DNA of 10,674 nt from CAYIGN01 sp964363055 (GCA_964363055.1 CAYIGN010000024.1:1-10674), one strand, 5' to 3'; shown: positions 1 through 6,106, counted from the stretch's first letter. Notes: generated by a model not told the origin, from the letters alone. A program made the numbers and translations.

Positions 1-325
1 CTTTTGCCTCTCCGCGCGAGAGTAGGAGAAACCCGTTGACCCCGATCTCGCTCGCGATGTCGGCAAGCATATTGGAATTGACCAACGCCGCGCGGAAACT
101 GGTGAGCTCCCCCTCGGGCTTCTCGGGGAATTTTTCGTATAGCTCCTCGGTTACCGCCAATTCCAAAACCGCATCCCCCAAAAATTCCAGCCGCTCGTTA
201 TGCCCCACCCGGAAGGATGGATTCTCGTTCAGGTACGAGCGGTGGGTAAGGGCCTGCAGGAGTAAATCCTTGTCGCGAAACGAAACAGAGATTTTTTCTT
301 CAAACAGGGCGAGGTCTTGCATCAT
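1..325 (-). CDS. rnc: Ribonuclease III, N-terminal part (3' end beyond the left edge)
   Basis: Ribonuclease III cuts double-stranded RNA, for example in rRNA precursor processing. The 108 codons visible contain the catalytic-domain signature NERLEFLGDAVLEL at residues 43-56, where E47 and D51 are the usual metal/catalytic acidic positions, preceded by LTHRSYLNEN (26-35) and followed by the helix with RAALVNSNMLAD (78-89). The second half of the catalytic domain and the double-stranded RNA-binding domain would lie past the window edge. The start is one of two adjacent ATG codons (325-323 or 322-320); no clear Shine-Dalgarno is visible. It lies 92 nt downstream of nusB on the same strand, so co-transcription with rnhB-rpmF-nusB is plausible. 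Identity is confident from the motif; the truncation is only due to the window. Confidence 0.93.
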   Translation of the reverse strand, partial: MMQDLALFEEKISVSFRDKDLLLQALTHRSYLNENPSFRVGHNERLEFLGDAVLELAVTEELYEKFPEKPEGELTSFRAALVNSNMLADIASEIGVNGFLLLSRGEAK

Positions 326-368
326 TAAATATATGCAGTCCCCAAACCAGAATACCGAAAAAATGTTT

Positions 369-382
369 AATCCCCAATCCCC
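369..382. repeat. Two-copy AATCCCC heptamer in nusB-rnc spacer
   Basis: The 92-nt spacer between nusB and rnc holds two tandem AATCCCC units followed by AAAACC, with further C-rich or G-rich runs nearby (GGGGGCGTCGGGGG at 402-415) and ATTCGG units that run into the nusB 3' end. No promoter or terminator stands out. The heptamer resembles the CCAACCC repeat inside thrS, which suggests a dispersed low-complexity repeat family; that link is inference. Confidence 0.5.
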
Positions 383-417
383 AAAACCAAATTTCGGCTG
401 TTGGGGGCGTCGGGGGT

Positions 418-924
418 TTATTCGGAATTCGGATTTGGCGATTGATTATTCTTGTCTTTTATTATTTCAGGCCCATCGCGCCGCGGGTACTCCTTGCCCG
501 GCTCTCCGATCTCGCGATACACCGTGCCCAGCACCCCATTCACGAACCGGCCGGACGACTCACCCCCAAAGGACTTCGCCAGTTCAATCGCCTCGTTGAT
601 CGCGACTTTGGGCGGCACTTCTTCGTGATTACCAAAAAGCAGCTCACATAGCCCGAGGCGGAGCACCGCGCGGTCCACTGCGGTTATCTGCTCAATCGGC
701 CACTCGGGCGCGGCTTTGCCGATAATTTTATCAATCGTCGCGAGCCGCTCCACCGTCCCCTTGACCAACCGCTCCACAAATGGATACTCCTCTTCAAGTC
801 CGGGACCGAATTCTTTTTTGTTGCGCTCCATCACCGCCTCCAACTCTTCCGGCTTTTTGCCGCGGAAATCCCACTCAAAGAGCGACTGCATGGCGATGGA
901 ACGAGCTAAATGCCTGCTGGCCAT
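418..924 (-). CDS. nusB: Transcription antitermination factor NusB
   Basis: NusB is a small all-helical RNA-binding protein that pairs with S10 (NusE) in antitermination of rRNA operons. The sequence shows the family layout: an N-terminal ASRHLARSIAMQSLFEWDF helix, the central TAVDRAVLRLGLCELLF segment, then PPKVAINEAIELAKSFGGE and GRFVNGVLGTVYREIG near the end. I chose the ATG at 924 because the family normally begins just before the SRH motif. An upstream in-frame TTG at 966 would add 14 residues with no family match, encoded by an inverted repeat. After the conserved core there is an unusual C-terminal tail of about 28 residues ending NNQSPNPNSE, encoded by low-complexity DNA that continues into the spacer, so it was probably gained by repeat expansion or stop-codon loss. 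It lies 65 nt after rpmF and is likely co-transcribed with it. Confidence 0.93.
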   Translation of the reverse strand: MASRHLARSIAMQSLFEWDFRGKKPEELEAVMERNKKEFGPGLEEEYPFVERLVKGTVERLATIDKIIGKAAPEWPIEQITAVDRAVLRLGLCELLFGNHEEVPPKVAINEAIELAKSFGGESSGRFVNGVLGTVYREIGEPGKEYPRRDGPEIIKDKNNQSPNPNSE

Positions 925-939
925 GTTAGAACCGCTTGA

Positions 940-997
940 ATCGTTAAAGGCGTCAGAGTCGTTCAAACGAACGGAGTGATCTAACGGCTTTAACGAT
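940..997. repeat. Inverted repeat across the rpmF stop / nusB leader
   Basis: Ten-base arms ATCGTTAAAG (940-949) and CTTTAACGAT (988-997) enclose a smaller hairpin CGTTC-AAAC-GAACG. The right arm overlaps the rpmF stop codon. In the minus-strand transcript this forms a stem between rpmF and nusB. There is no U-tract, so it is more likely an mRNA processing or stability element than a terminator. Whether it is functional is unknown. Confidence 0.4.
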
Positions 998-1217
998 CCG
1001 ATAATTCTTTCTCTTTCTTCTTCCGCTCTTTTTTATCGAGCTTAGCAAGTACGTCAACCACCTGCCTGTTAGCGTACCAACCGCAGTTCTGACACAGCGC
1101 ATGGGGCAAAACGGCTTGTCCGCAATGGGAGCAACGCCCAAAATGCAGGTGTCCAAGCGCGTGGTGCGACCTCACCCGATTACGCTTGCCCCTGGTATGT
1201 CTCATCCGGACTACCAT
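990..1217 (-). CDS. rpmF: 50S ribosomal protein L32 (zinc-binding form)
   Basis: L32 is a small protein of the large ribosomal subunit near the peptide exit region. The 75-residue product has the basic N-terminus MVVRMRHTRGKRNRVRSHHAL typical of L32, then a zinc ribbon with cysteines at 29, 32, 42 and 45 (CSHC and CQNC), and a very basic lysine-rich C-terminus. All four cysteines are kept, so this is the zinc-dependent form. Two in-frame ATGs exist, at 1217 and 1205; the outer one is preferred because the VVRMRHT start is what related L32 proteins look like. It follows rnhB after only 12 nt and precedes nusB, so it probably belongs to one transcript with them. Confidence 0.93.
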   Translation of the reverse strand: MVVRMRHTRGKRNRVRSHHALGHLHFGRCSHCGQAVLPHALCQNCGWYANRQVVDVLAKLDKKERKKKEKELSDR

Positions 1218-1229
1218 ACTGCCATAATA

Positions 1230-1826
1230 TCAGACCAATATGTTTTTGGCAAACGACCGGCGATGCATTTCGCAGCGGCCAAACTGCCTCACTTTCTCCC
1301 GATGCAGCTTCGTCCCATACCCTTTGTGTAGATCAAACCTATATTGGGGAAATTTTCTGTGGAGCCGCAGCATTATTCGGTCGCGGGTGACTTTGGCGAT
1401 GATGGAGGCCGCGGCAATGGCCGGGATTTTCTCATCGCCTTTGATGATGACTTCATGCTGGACGTGTTGGGGCAATGCGAGCCCGCCGTCAATCTGTACC
1501 AATTGTTTTTGTACCGATCTAAGATCGGTACAAAGCTTTGCGTATACGCGGCGTGCGGCAAGATCCGCCGCTCGCGAGATATTGATCCGATCAATTATCC
1601 GCGGCCACACCCGCGCGACTGCCCACTCAACATAGGGGTGGGCAACGAGGAATTGAAACCACTCTTCGCGTCTCTTAGCCGAAAGTTTTTTTGAATCCCT
1701 GATCCCGCGGCGACGCAATATCCGCCCGATCGCACGAGGCGCGCGAATGGCAGCAACCACCACGGGTCCGGCAAGCGGTCCCCGCCCGGCCTCATCAATT
1801 CCTATAATATATGTATTGCGCCTCAT
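1230..1826 (-). CDS. rnhB: Ribonuclease HII with a short palindrome-derived insertion
   Basis: RNase HII cleaves RNA in RNA-DNA hybrids and starts removal of single ribonucleotides misincorporated in DNA. Of 198 residues, the motifs in order are GIDEAGRGPLAGPV (9-22, with D11 and E12 as metal ligands), RDSKKLS (43-49), the third acidic position in QIDGG (D113), and KGDEKIPAIAAASIIAKVTRDR (129-150), then HKGYGTKLH (167-175). All expected acidic residues are present, so it should be active. Residues 98-107 (within KLCTDLRSVQK) are encoded by a near-perfect palindrome and look like an insertion in the stretch before the D113 strand, a surface region in the family. It is the first gene of the minus-strand cluster and diverges from dnaE, with 23 nt between the two start codons. 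Confidence 0.96.
   Translation of the reverse strand: MRRNTYIIGIDEAGRGPLAGPVVVAAIRAPRAIGRILRRRGIRDSKKLSAKRREEWFQFLVAHPYVEWAVARVWPRIIDRINISRAADLAARRVYAKLCTDLRSVQKQLVQIDGGLALPQHVQHEVIIKGDEKIPAIAAASIIAKVTRDRIMLRLHRKFPQYRFDLHKGYGTKLHREKVRQFGRCEMHRRSFAKNILV
1508..1534. repeat. 13-bp-arm palindrome inside rnhB
   Basis: Arms TTTGTACCGATCT and AGATCGGTACAAA are exactly complementary around a single A. The element is 27 nt, a multiple of three, and is read in frame as rnhB residues 98-107 (peptide TDLRSV on the coding strand). It carries CCGATC/GATCGG halves reminiscent of the CCGATCGG core of the two long palindromes at 5179 and 5837. That kinship is suggestive only, because the outer sequences differ. 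Confidence 0.75.
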
Positions 1827-1843
1827 ATCTCGTGTAGTATGAT
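1816..1843 (+). promoter_or_regulatory. Predicted dnaE promoter giving a near-leaderless mRNA
   Basis: A -10 box TATGAT (1838-1843) lies 6 nt before the dnaE ATG, with a weak -35 TTGCGC (1816-1821) 16 nt upstream. Transcription would begin at or beside the start codon, and no Shine-Dalgarno is present. The rnhB start at 1826 lies inside this element, so the two divergent promoters overlap. Confidence 0.5.
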
Positions 1844-1849
1844 ATCACC

Positions 1850-4800
1850 ATGAAGTTTACCCATTTACACGTGCATAGTCACTATTCCCTTCTGGATGGC
1901 CTTGCCAAGATAGATCAGCTGGTGGGGCGCGCGGCGGAGCTGGGTATGAGCGCGTTGGCTCTCACTGATCACGGCAATCTTTATGGCGCGATTGAGTTCT
2001 ATCAGAAAGCGCGCCGAGCCGGTATAAAGCCAATCATAGGGGTTGAGGCCTATATTGCTTATGAGAGAATGCAGGATCGCCGACCCGGCATTGATGACAA
2101 GCGCTACCATCTGACTCTGCTTGCCTCTACTACCCAAGGATATCATAACCTCATCAAGCTCGTCACCAAGGCGCACCTGGAAGGATTCTATTATAAACCG
2201 CGGCTGGACAGAGCGGCCTTTAGAGAGCATGCCTCAGGAATCATTGCGTTGTCGGGGTGCTTCAATGGCGAGATTCCGCGGGCAATCCAGCTGAAAAAGA
2301 TGGATGCAGCCGAGCGCCTCATCCAAGAATATCAGGACATTTTTGGGAAAGGAAACTTCTATCTCGAGATTGCGCCGCATTTCAACTACCCGGAGCAGCG
2401 TGAGATAAACCAGGGTTTGGCCGCACTCTCGCAAAAGACCGGCGCTAAGATTGTCGCGACCAACGACGTCCATTACGTAAAACCGGAAGACAGCGAGGCG
2501 CAAGACATCCTGGTCTCGGTGCAGACCCGCAGCCCGATGGAGGACGAGAATCGGCTCAGCATGAAGCAGGCCAATCTATCCATGCGCTCCGGTGAGGAAA
2601 TGACCTCGCTTTTTCCCGAATATCCCGAAGCGATCGCCGCCACCGAGGAAATCGCCGAGCGCGTAGATATTTCAATTGAACTTGGGAAAAATAAACTTCC
2701 GCAGTTCGGCGTCCCGGAGGGATATAATGCCAACTCTTACCTTGAAAAAATGTGTCTGGAAAAACTCCCCCAGCGCTATGGGAGCGTTACCGGCGCCATG
2801 CGCGAGCGGCTCGGGTATGAACTTGAAGTTATCAAAGAGACCGGCTTGGCTTCTTACTTTTTGATAGTCCACGATTTCGTTGCGTGGGCAAAAGAGCGCG
2901 GGATTGTAGTTGGCCCCGGAAGGGGCTCGGCCGCCGGCTCGCTGGTATCCTATGTGTTGGGCATCACCAGCGTGGATCCTTTGAAATATAATCTCCTCTT
3001 TGAACGGTTCCTAAACCCCGAACGGATCTCAATGCCCGACATCGACCTTGACTTTACCGACACCCGCAGGGATGAGGTGATTGAATATGTCGCCCAAAAA
3101 TATGGAAGAGAGCATGTTGCGCAGATCATCACTTTCGGCACTATGGCCGCACGGGCAGCCATACGCGATACCGGCCGTGCGCTGGGGATGCCTTACAGTT
3201 TCTGCGACCAGATCGCCAAAATGATACCGTTCAATCCGACCCAAGGCGAGAAATCGGGGTGGCTGGCCAAATGCCTTCAGAATGTTGTAGAACTGCGCGA
3301 GGCCTACCAGCGCGATCCGGAAACCAAACGCTTAATTGATGCGGCAATAAAACTGGAAGGAGTGGCGCGCCATGCTTCCACCCATGCCTGCGGCGTGGTG
3401 ATCTCGCCCGAACCACTTGTAAATCACGTTCCGCTCCAGTTTGCCCCGCACCTCTCTCGCACCAAAGGCCGGAGTGATGCAGAGCAGCGTTCTGGAAAAG
3501 GTACGGTGCCGGCTGCCAGCCGTGACGTCTCCAAAGTCAACGGCAACAATCAAGTCGTCGTCACCCAGTACGAGATGCATGCGATAGAAGATCTTGGACT
3601 TCTCAAGATGGATTTTTTGGGATTGCGCAATCTCACTATCATTGAAAATGCCTTGTCGCTTGTGCGGCGCCTGCACGGAGAGGCGATCGATATAGAGAAG
3701 ATTCCGCTTGACGACCAGAAGACCTTTGAACTATTCCAGCGCGGAGAGACCACGGGTCTCTTCCAGTTTGAGAGTGCGGGGATGAAGCGGCATCTCAAAG
3801 AACTCAAGCCGACTGAACTCGAAGATCTAATCGCAATGGTCTCGCTCTACCGGCCCGGGCCGATGGAACTGATCCCCTCCTACATCCAACGCAAGCATGA
3901 CCGCGAGAAAATTGAGTATCTGCATCCCCGACTTGAGCCGATCCTCAAAAATACTTACGGCATAGGAGTATATCAGGAGCAGATGATGCAGATCGCCCGC
4001 GACCTGGCGGGCTTCACCCTCCCGGAAGCCGACACTCTTCGCAAAGCCATCGGCAAAAAAATCAAGTGGCTTCTGACCGAGCAGCGCGAGAAACTTATCG
4101 CCGGCATGCTCCGGAACGGAATTGGCGCCCGGACTGCCGGCGAGATCTGGGAACTTTTTCCTCCTTTTGCGCGGTATGGCTTTAATCGGAGCCACGCGGC
4201 CTGTTACGCCTTGATCGCTTACCAAACCGGCTTCTTGAAAGCCCATTTCCCGACCGAATTTATGTGTTCCCTCCTGGCAGCCGAGGGATCGGATGTAGAA
4301 AAAGTGGCTTTCTTTGTGGAAGAAGCGCGGACAATGGGAATTGAAGTTCTGCCGCCGGACATCAACGAGAGTTTCGAGAATTTTGCGGTCGTGGGTCCGG
4401 GCAAGATTCGGTTCGGCCTGGGTGCAGTAAAAAACGTCGGCGCAAATATCGTCCAAGCCGTCATTGCCCAGCGCCAAGTCCAGGAGAAATATACGACCCT
4501 CACTGAATTCATTGAGCGCATCCAGCACAAGGACTTCAACAAGAAGTCGCTGGAGTCGCTGATAAAATGCGGAGCGCTGGATTCACTGGGAGAGCGCAAT
4601 CAACTTCTCACCAATATGGATCTCCTCCTTGAATACAACCGCGAGTCCCAGAGGGCTATGCGCGGCGGACAAGTCGGCCTATTCTCTGGCTTGCCGGAAA
4701 TCCATAGCGCCTCGCTGCGGCTGCGCGAGGCCGAGCCAGCTTCCAAACGCGAGCGGCTGGGCTGGGAAAAAGAATTGCTCGGCTTATATGTTACCGAGCA

Positions 4801-5128
4801 CCCCATTCAGGAATATCTGGCGCGCCTGCGGCAGAATCACGTGCTGCCCCTCAAAAATCTCACCCTGGATCTGCGCAATCAAACCGTGACGATTGGAGGG
4901 CTGGTCACGGCAATCCAAAAGATAACCACCCGAGCCGGCGAGCCGATGCTGTTCGTCAAAATGGAAGATACCACCAGCCAGACCGAGGTCTTGGTATTCC
5001 CAAAGGTGCTCGCGCGAAACCCGACCGTCTGGCAGCCGGAAAAAGTGCTGATGGTTAGGGGCCGGGTCTCTGACAAAGACGGCGTCACTAAGATCCTCTG
5101 CGAAGAGGCCTTCGAACTCCCCGAGTAA
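1850..5128 (+). CDS. dnaE: DNA polymerase III subunit alpha (DnaE)
   Basis: This is the catalytic subunit of the replicative DNA polymerase, 1092 residues. The N-terminal PHP domain opens with HLHVHSHYSLLDG (5-17), then TDHG (39-42) and IIGVEAY (62-68). The C-family polymerase core has GPGRGSAAGSLVSY, the catalytic PDIDLDF with D397 and D399, and the third aspartate D588 in KMDFLGLRNL. Further markers are GETTGLFQFES, SLYRPGPM, YQEQMM and the fingers region RKAIGKK. A helix-hairpin-helix/tandem region and an OB-fold (TVTIGGLVTAIQKI through EVLVFPKV) close the protein, which stops soon after the OB fold, so the tau-binding tail is short. In E. coli the aspartates are D401, D403 and D555; here the last spacing is about 37 residues longer. 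Most of the excess is a hydrophilic segment around residues 533-565 with no obvious family match. Transcribed alone from its own promoter. Confidence 0.97.
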   Translation: MKFTHLHVHSHYSLLDGLAKIDQLVGRAAELGMSALALTDHGNLYGAIEFYQKARRAGIKPIIGVEAYIAYERMQDRRPGIDDKRYHLTLLASTTQGYHNLIKLVTKAHLEGFYYKPRLDRAAFREHASGIIALSGCFNGEIPRAIQLKKMDAAERLIQEYQDIFGKGNFYLEIAPHFNYPEQREINQGLAALSQKTGAKIVATNDVHYVKPEDSEAQDILVSVQTRSPMEDENRLSMKQANLSMRSGEEMTSLFPEYPEAIAATEEIAERVDISIELGKNKLPQFGVPEGYNANSYLEKMCLEKLPQRYGSVTGAMRERLGYELEVIKETGLASYFLIVHDFVAWAKERGIVVGPGRGSAAGSLVSYVLGITSVDPLKYNLLFERFLNPERISMPDIDLDFTDTRRDEVIEYVAQKYGREHVAQIITFGTMAARAAIRDTGRALGMPYSFCDQIAKMIPFNPTQGEKSGWLAKCLQNVVELREAYQRDPETKRLIDAAIKLEGVARHASTHACGVVISPEPLVNHVPLQFAPHLSRTKGRSDAEQRSGKGTVPAASRDVSKVNGNNQVVVTQYEMHAIEDLGLLKMDFLGLRNLTIIENALSLVRRLHGEAIDIEKIPLDDQKTFELFQRGETTGLFQFESAGMKRHLKELKPTELEDLIAMVSLYRPGPMELIPSYIQRKHDREKIEYLHPRLEPILKNTYGIGVYQEQMMQIARDLAGFTLPEADTLRKAIGKKIKWLLTEQREKLIAGMLRNGIGARTAGEIWELFPPFARYGFNRSHAACYALIAYQTGFLKAHFPTEFMCSLLAAEGSDVEKVAFFVEEARTMGIEVLPPDINESFENFAVVGPGKIRFGLGAVKNVGANIVQAVIAQRQVQEKYTTLTEFIERIQHKDFNKKSLESLIKCGALDSLGERNQLLTNMDLLLEYNRESQRAMRGGQVGLFSGLPEIHSASLRLREAEPASKRERLGWEKELLGLYVTEHPIQEYLARLRQNHVLPLKNLTLDLRNQTVTIGGLVTAIQKITTRAGEPMLFVKMEDTTSQTEVLVFPKVLARNPTVWQPEKVLMVRGRVSDKDGVTKILCEEAFELPE

Positions 5129-5178
5129 GCACGTGCGGCTTCGAATTCTTCTTTGAAGGTATCGGACTCCGCGAGAAA

Positions 5179-5236
5179 GTCAGAAATTTATTACAACACT
5201 TTTCCGATCGGAAAAGTGTTGTAATAAATTTCTGAC
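5179..5236. repeat. 58-bp perfect palindrome upstream of the Cas2-like gene
   Basis: The 29-nt arms are fully complementary with no loop, centred between 5207 and 5208. From the outside inward the arm is GTCAGAAAT, then TTATTACAACA, then the 5-nt block CTTTT, then the central CCGATCGG. The TTATTACAACA and CCGATCGG blocks recur exactly in the palindrome at 5837-5886. The right arm contains the -35 box of the downstream gene. It could extrude as a cruciform or act as a binding site. It lacks a U-tract, so it is a poor intrinsic terminator for dnaE. Confidence 0.97.
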
Positions 5237-5246
5237 AGCGTATACT
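5219..5246 (+). promoter_or_regulatory. Predicted promoter of the Cas2-like gene, overlapping the palindrome
   Basis: The -35 TTGTAA (5219-5224) lies inside the right arm of the palindrome; the -10 TATACT (5241-5246) follows after 16 nt, just outside it. The ATG at 5253 is 6 nt past the -10 box, so the mRNA would be leaderless. Any protein bound at the palindrome would cover the -35, which makes autoregulation likely (inference). Confidence 0.6.
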
Positions 5247-5252
5247 ACTCTT

Positions 5253-5831
5253 ATGGAACACCAGAGTATTGCCAGAACGATTCTCACATATATGTCAGAG
5301 GCCGGCTCCGTGATGATGGATGCCGTCTTTCCTCCGAATTATCCCGAGGCGCGCCTTGCCCGTATGCTCTTTGGACTTGATCAAAAACGATATTCTTCGG
5401 AATCCAGAGCGCGCGCAAAACGCTCGCTTTCAAGCATCCTTAGTCGCCTAAAAGATGAAGGACTTGTGCAAAGGACCGGTCCCAAGAAAAAATCAGTTTG
5501 GCAGATCACGCCGAAAGGAAGATTTTATCTCCAGCGAGTAAAGCCGCGCCAGAAAAGGCCGCCGCCGATTGCGTGCGCCACCCTTCCGCCAACTGACGGC
5601 ATCATCCGGCTCGTATCGTTTGACATTCCGGAAAAGGACCGCTGGAAAAGGAAGTGGCTCCGCACCCAGCTGATTGCATACGGTTACGCCATGCTCCATA
5701 AAAGCGTATTCACTGGAAAAAGGCCGCTCCCGCATGAATTCATCCAAGCGATTGATGGCCTTCGATTAGGTGCGCAGATCCACATCGTTGGGATCACCAA
5801 ATCAGGAACGCTTACCAAGGATATAAAGTAG
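5253..5831 (+). CDS. Winged-helix protein with PaaX/Cas2-like C-terminal domain
   Basis: A 192-residue protein with no CRISPR array or other cas gene nearby. Residues about 53-95 (RAKRSLSSILSRLKDEGLVQ, then a VWQITPKGRFYL wing) form a winged helix-turn-helix. Residues about 117-182 resemble the Cas2/PaaX C-terminal ferredoxin-like fold: strand IIRLVSFDIPEKDR with D124 at the position of the Cas2 metal-binding aspartate, a helix WKRKWLRTQL, the LHKSVFTG strand and a final IHIVGI strand. A basic, proline-rich linker (97-108) joins the two parts. The gene is tightly bracketed by two related palindromes, 16 nt upstream and 5 nt downstream. By family it could be a DNA-binding regulator that recognises these palindromes, or a nuclease-like partner of a palindromic mobile repeat; neither is shown by sequence alone. 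The start at 5253 fits the -10 box spacing. Confidence 0.82.
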   Translation: MEHQSIARTILTYMSEAGSVMMDAVFPPNYPEARLARMLFGLDQKRYSSESRARAKRSLSSILSRLKDEGLVQRTGPKKKSVWQITPKGRFYLQRVKPRQKRPPPIACATLPPTDGIIRLVSFDIPEKDRWKRKWLRTQLIAYGYAMLHKSVFTGKRPLPHEFIQAIDGLRLGAQIHIVGITKSGTLTKDIK

Positions 5832-5836
5832 TTTTC

Positions 5837-5886
5837 TATTTTTATTACAACAGAATGCCGATCGGCATTCTGTTGTAATAAAAATA
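5837..5886. repeat. 50-bp perfect palindrome downstream of the Cas2-like gene
   Basis: The 25-nt arms are fully complementary with no loop, centred between 5861 and 5862. From the outside inward: TATTT, TTATTACAACA, GAATG, then the central CCGATCGG and the mirror image. It shares TTATTACAACA and CCGATCGG with the palindrome at 5179-5236, while the 5-nt block between them and the outer flanks differ but still pair perfectly. It begins 5 nt after the stop codon of the Cas2-like gene and may also end its transcript, although no U-tract follows. Confidence 0.97.
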
Positions 5887-5928
5887 AGTGAAGAGGGATG
5901 CTCGCTCGACAGTTGGGGGTAAATCTGT

Positions 5929-5957
5929 TTGACAGAAAAGTGACAATCTTTTATACT
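5929..5957 (+). promoter_or_regulatory. Near-consensus sigma-70 promoter
   Basis: TTGACA (5929-5934), a 17-nt spacer and TATACT (5952-5957) make the strongest promoter in the window. Transcription is expected near 5964-5965, exactly at the base of the rod-shaped RNA described next. Confidence 0.8.
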
Positions 5958-5963
5958 GCGTAT

Positions 5964-6094
5964 CATGCGGATTTTTATGGGCAAAATGCGACCCCGACGA
6001 CTATGAATGGACGTCTATTGTCTGGGGATTTTGCTGTATAAACAATCCGCAGAGAGCGGGTGAAGACCTCCCAGACGGGAGGCGTTTTTGTTTT
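5964..6094 (+). ncRNA. Candidate structured RNA or attenuator leader, family not recognised
   Basis: Between the strong promoter and an intrinsic terminator lies about 130 nt that folds as a long rod by eye. The pairs are TGCGGATT (5966-5973) with AATCCGCA (6044-6051), TTTAT (5974-5978) with ATAAA (6038-6042), GCAAAAT (5981-5987) with ATTTTGC (6028-6034), CCCC (5992-5995) with GGGG (6024-6027), and GAC (5996-5998) with GTC (6020-6022), leaving a terminal loop of about 21 nt. The 5' stem starts at the predicted transcription start. GTCTGGG (6020-6026) can instead pair with CCCAGAC (6070-6076), which would break the terminator, so a switch is possible. It matches no riboswitch I know; a T-box is not supported, because the UGGN bulge is missing. 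It could be a stand-alone small RNA or the leader of the zinc-ribbon gene. Confidence 0.6.
6067..6094 (+). terminator. Intrinsic terminator / attenuator
   Basis: A GC-only-closing stem CCTCCC (6067-6072), loop AGAC and GGGAGG (6077-6082) are followed by CG, TTTTT, G and TTTT (6085-6094). It lies 26 nt before the ATG of the zinc-ribbon gene, so it would either end a small RNA or gate expression of that gene. Confidence 0.8.
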
Positions 6095-6106
6095 CTGGGG
6101 CGAAGT

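Noticed and set aside
36..599. Plus-strand 187-residue reading frame
   Set aside because: It lies opposite rnc and nusB, has low-complexity content and no recognisable motif.
418..966. nusB start at the TTG at 966
   Set aside because: The extra 14 residues have no family match and come from an inverted repeat; the ATG at 924 directly precedes the conserved ASRHLARSIAMQSL.
3744..3762. 7-bp hairpin in dnaE
   Set aside because: It falls on codons of the conserved GETTGLFQF motif and a 7-bp stem is not surprising over 3.3 kb.
3827..4528. Minus-strand 233-residue reading frame inside dnaE
   Set aside because: It is the antisense shadow of strongly conserved DnaE sequence and shows no domain.
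5179..5886. CRISPR locus because of the Cas2-like protein
   Set aside because: Only two repeats flank one gene; no regularly spaced repeats, no spacers and no cas1 or effector genes are present.
5171..5894. Target-site duplication around the palindrome-flanked gene
   Set aside because: The bases just outside the two palindromes (GAGAAA on the left, AGTGAA on the right) do not match as a direct repeat, so classic transposon insertion is not shown.
5964..6094. T-box riboswitch controlling thrS
   Set aside because: A GGGTG stretch near the terminator looked promising, but the UGGN acceptor-binding bulge and a stem I with a Thr specifier are missing, and the zinc-ribbon gene, not thrS, comes next.
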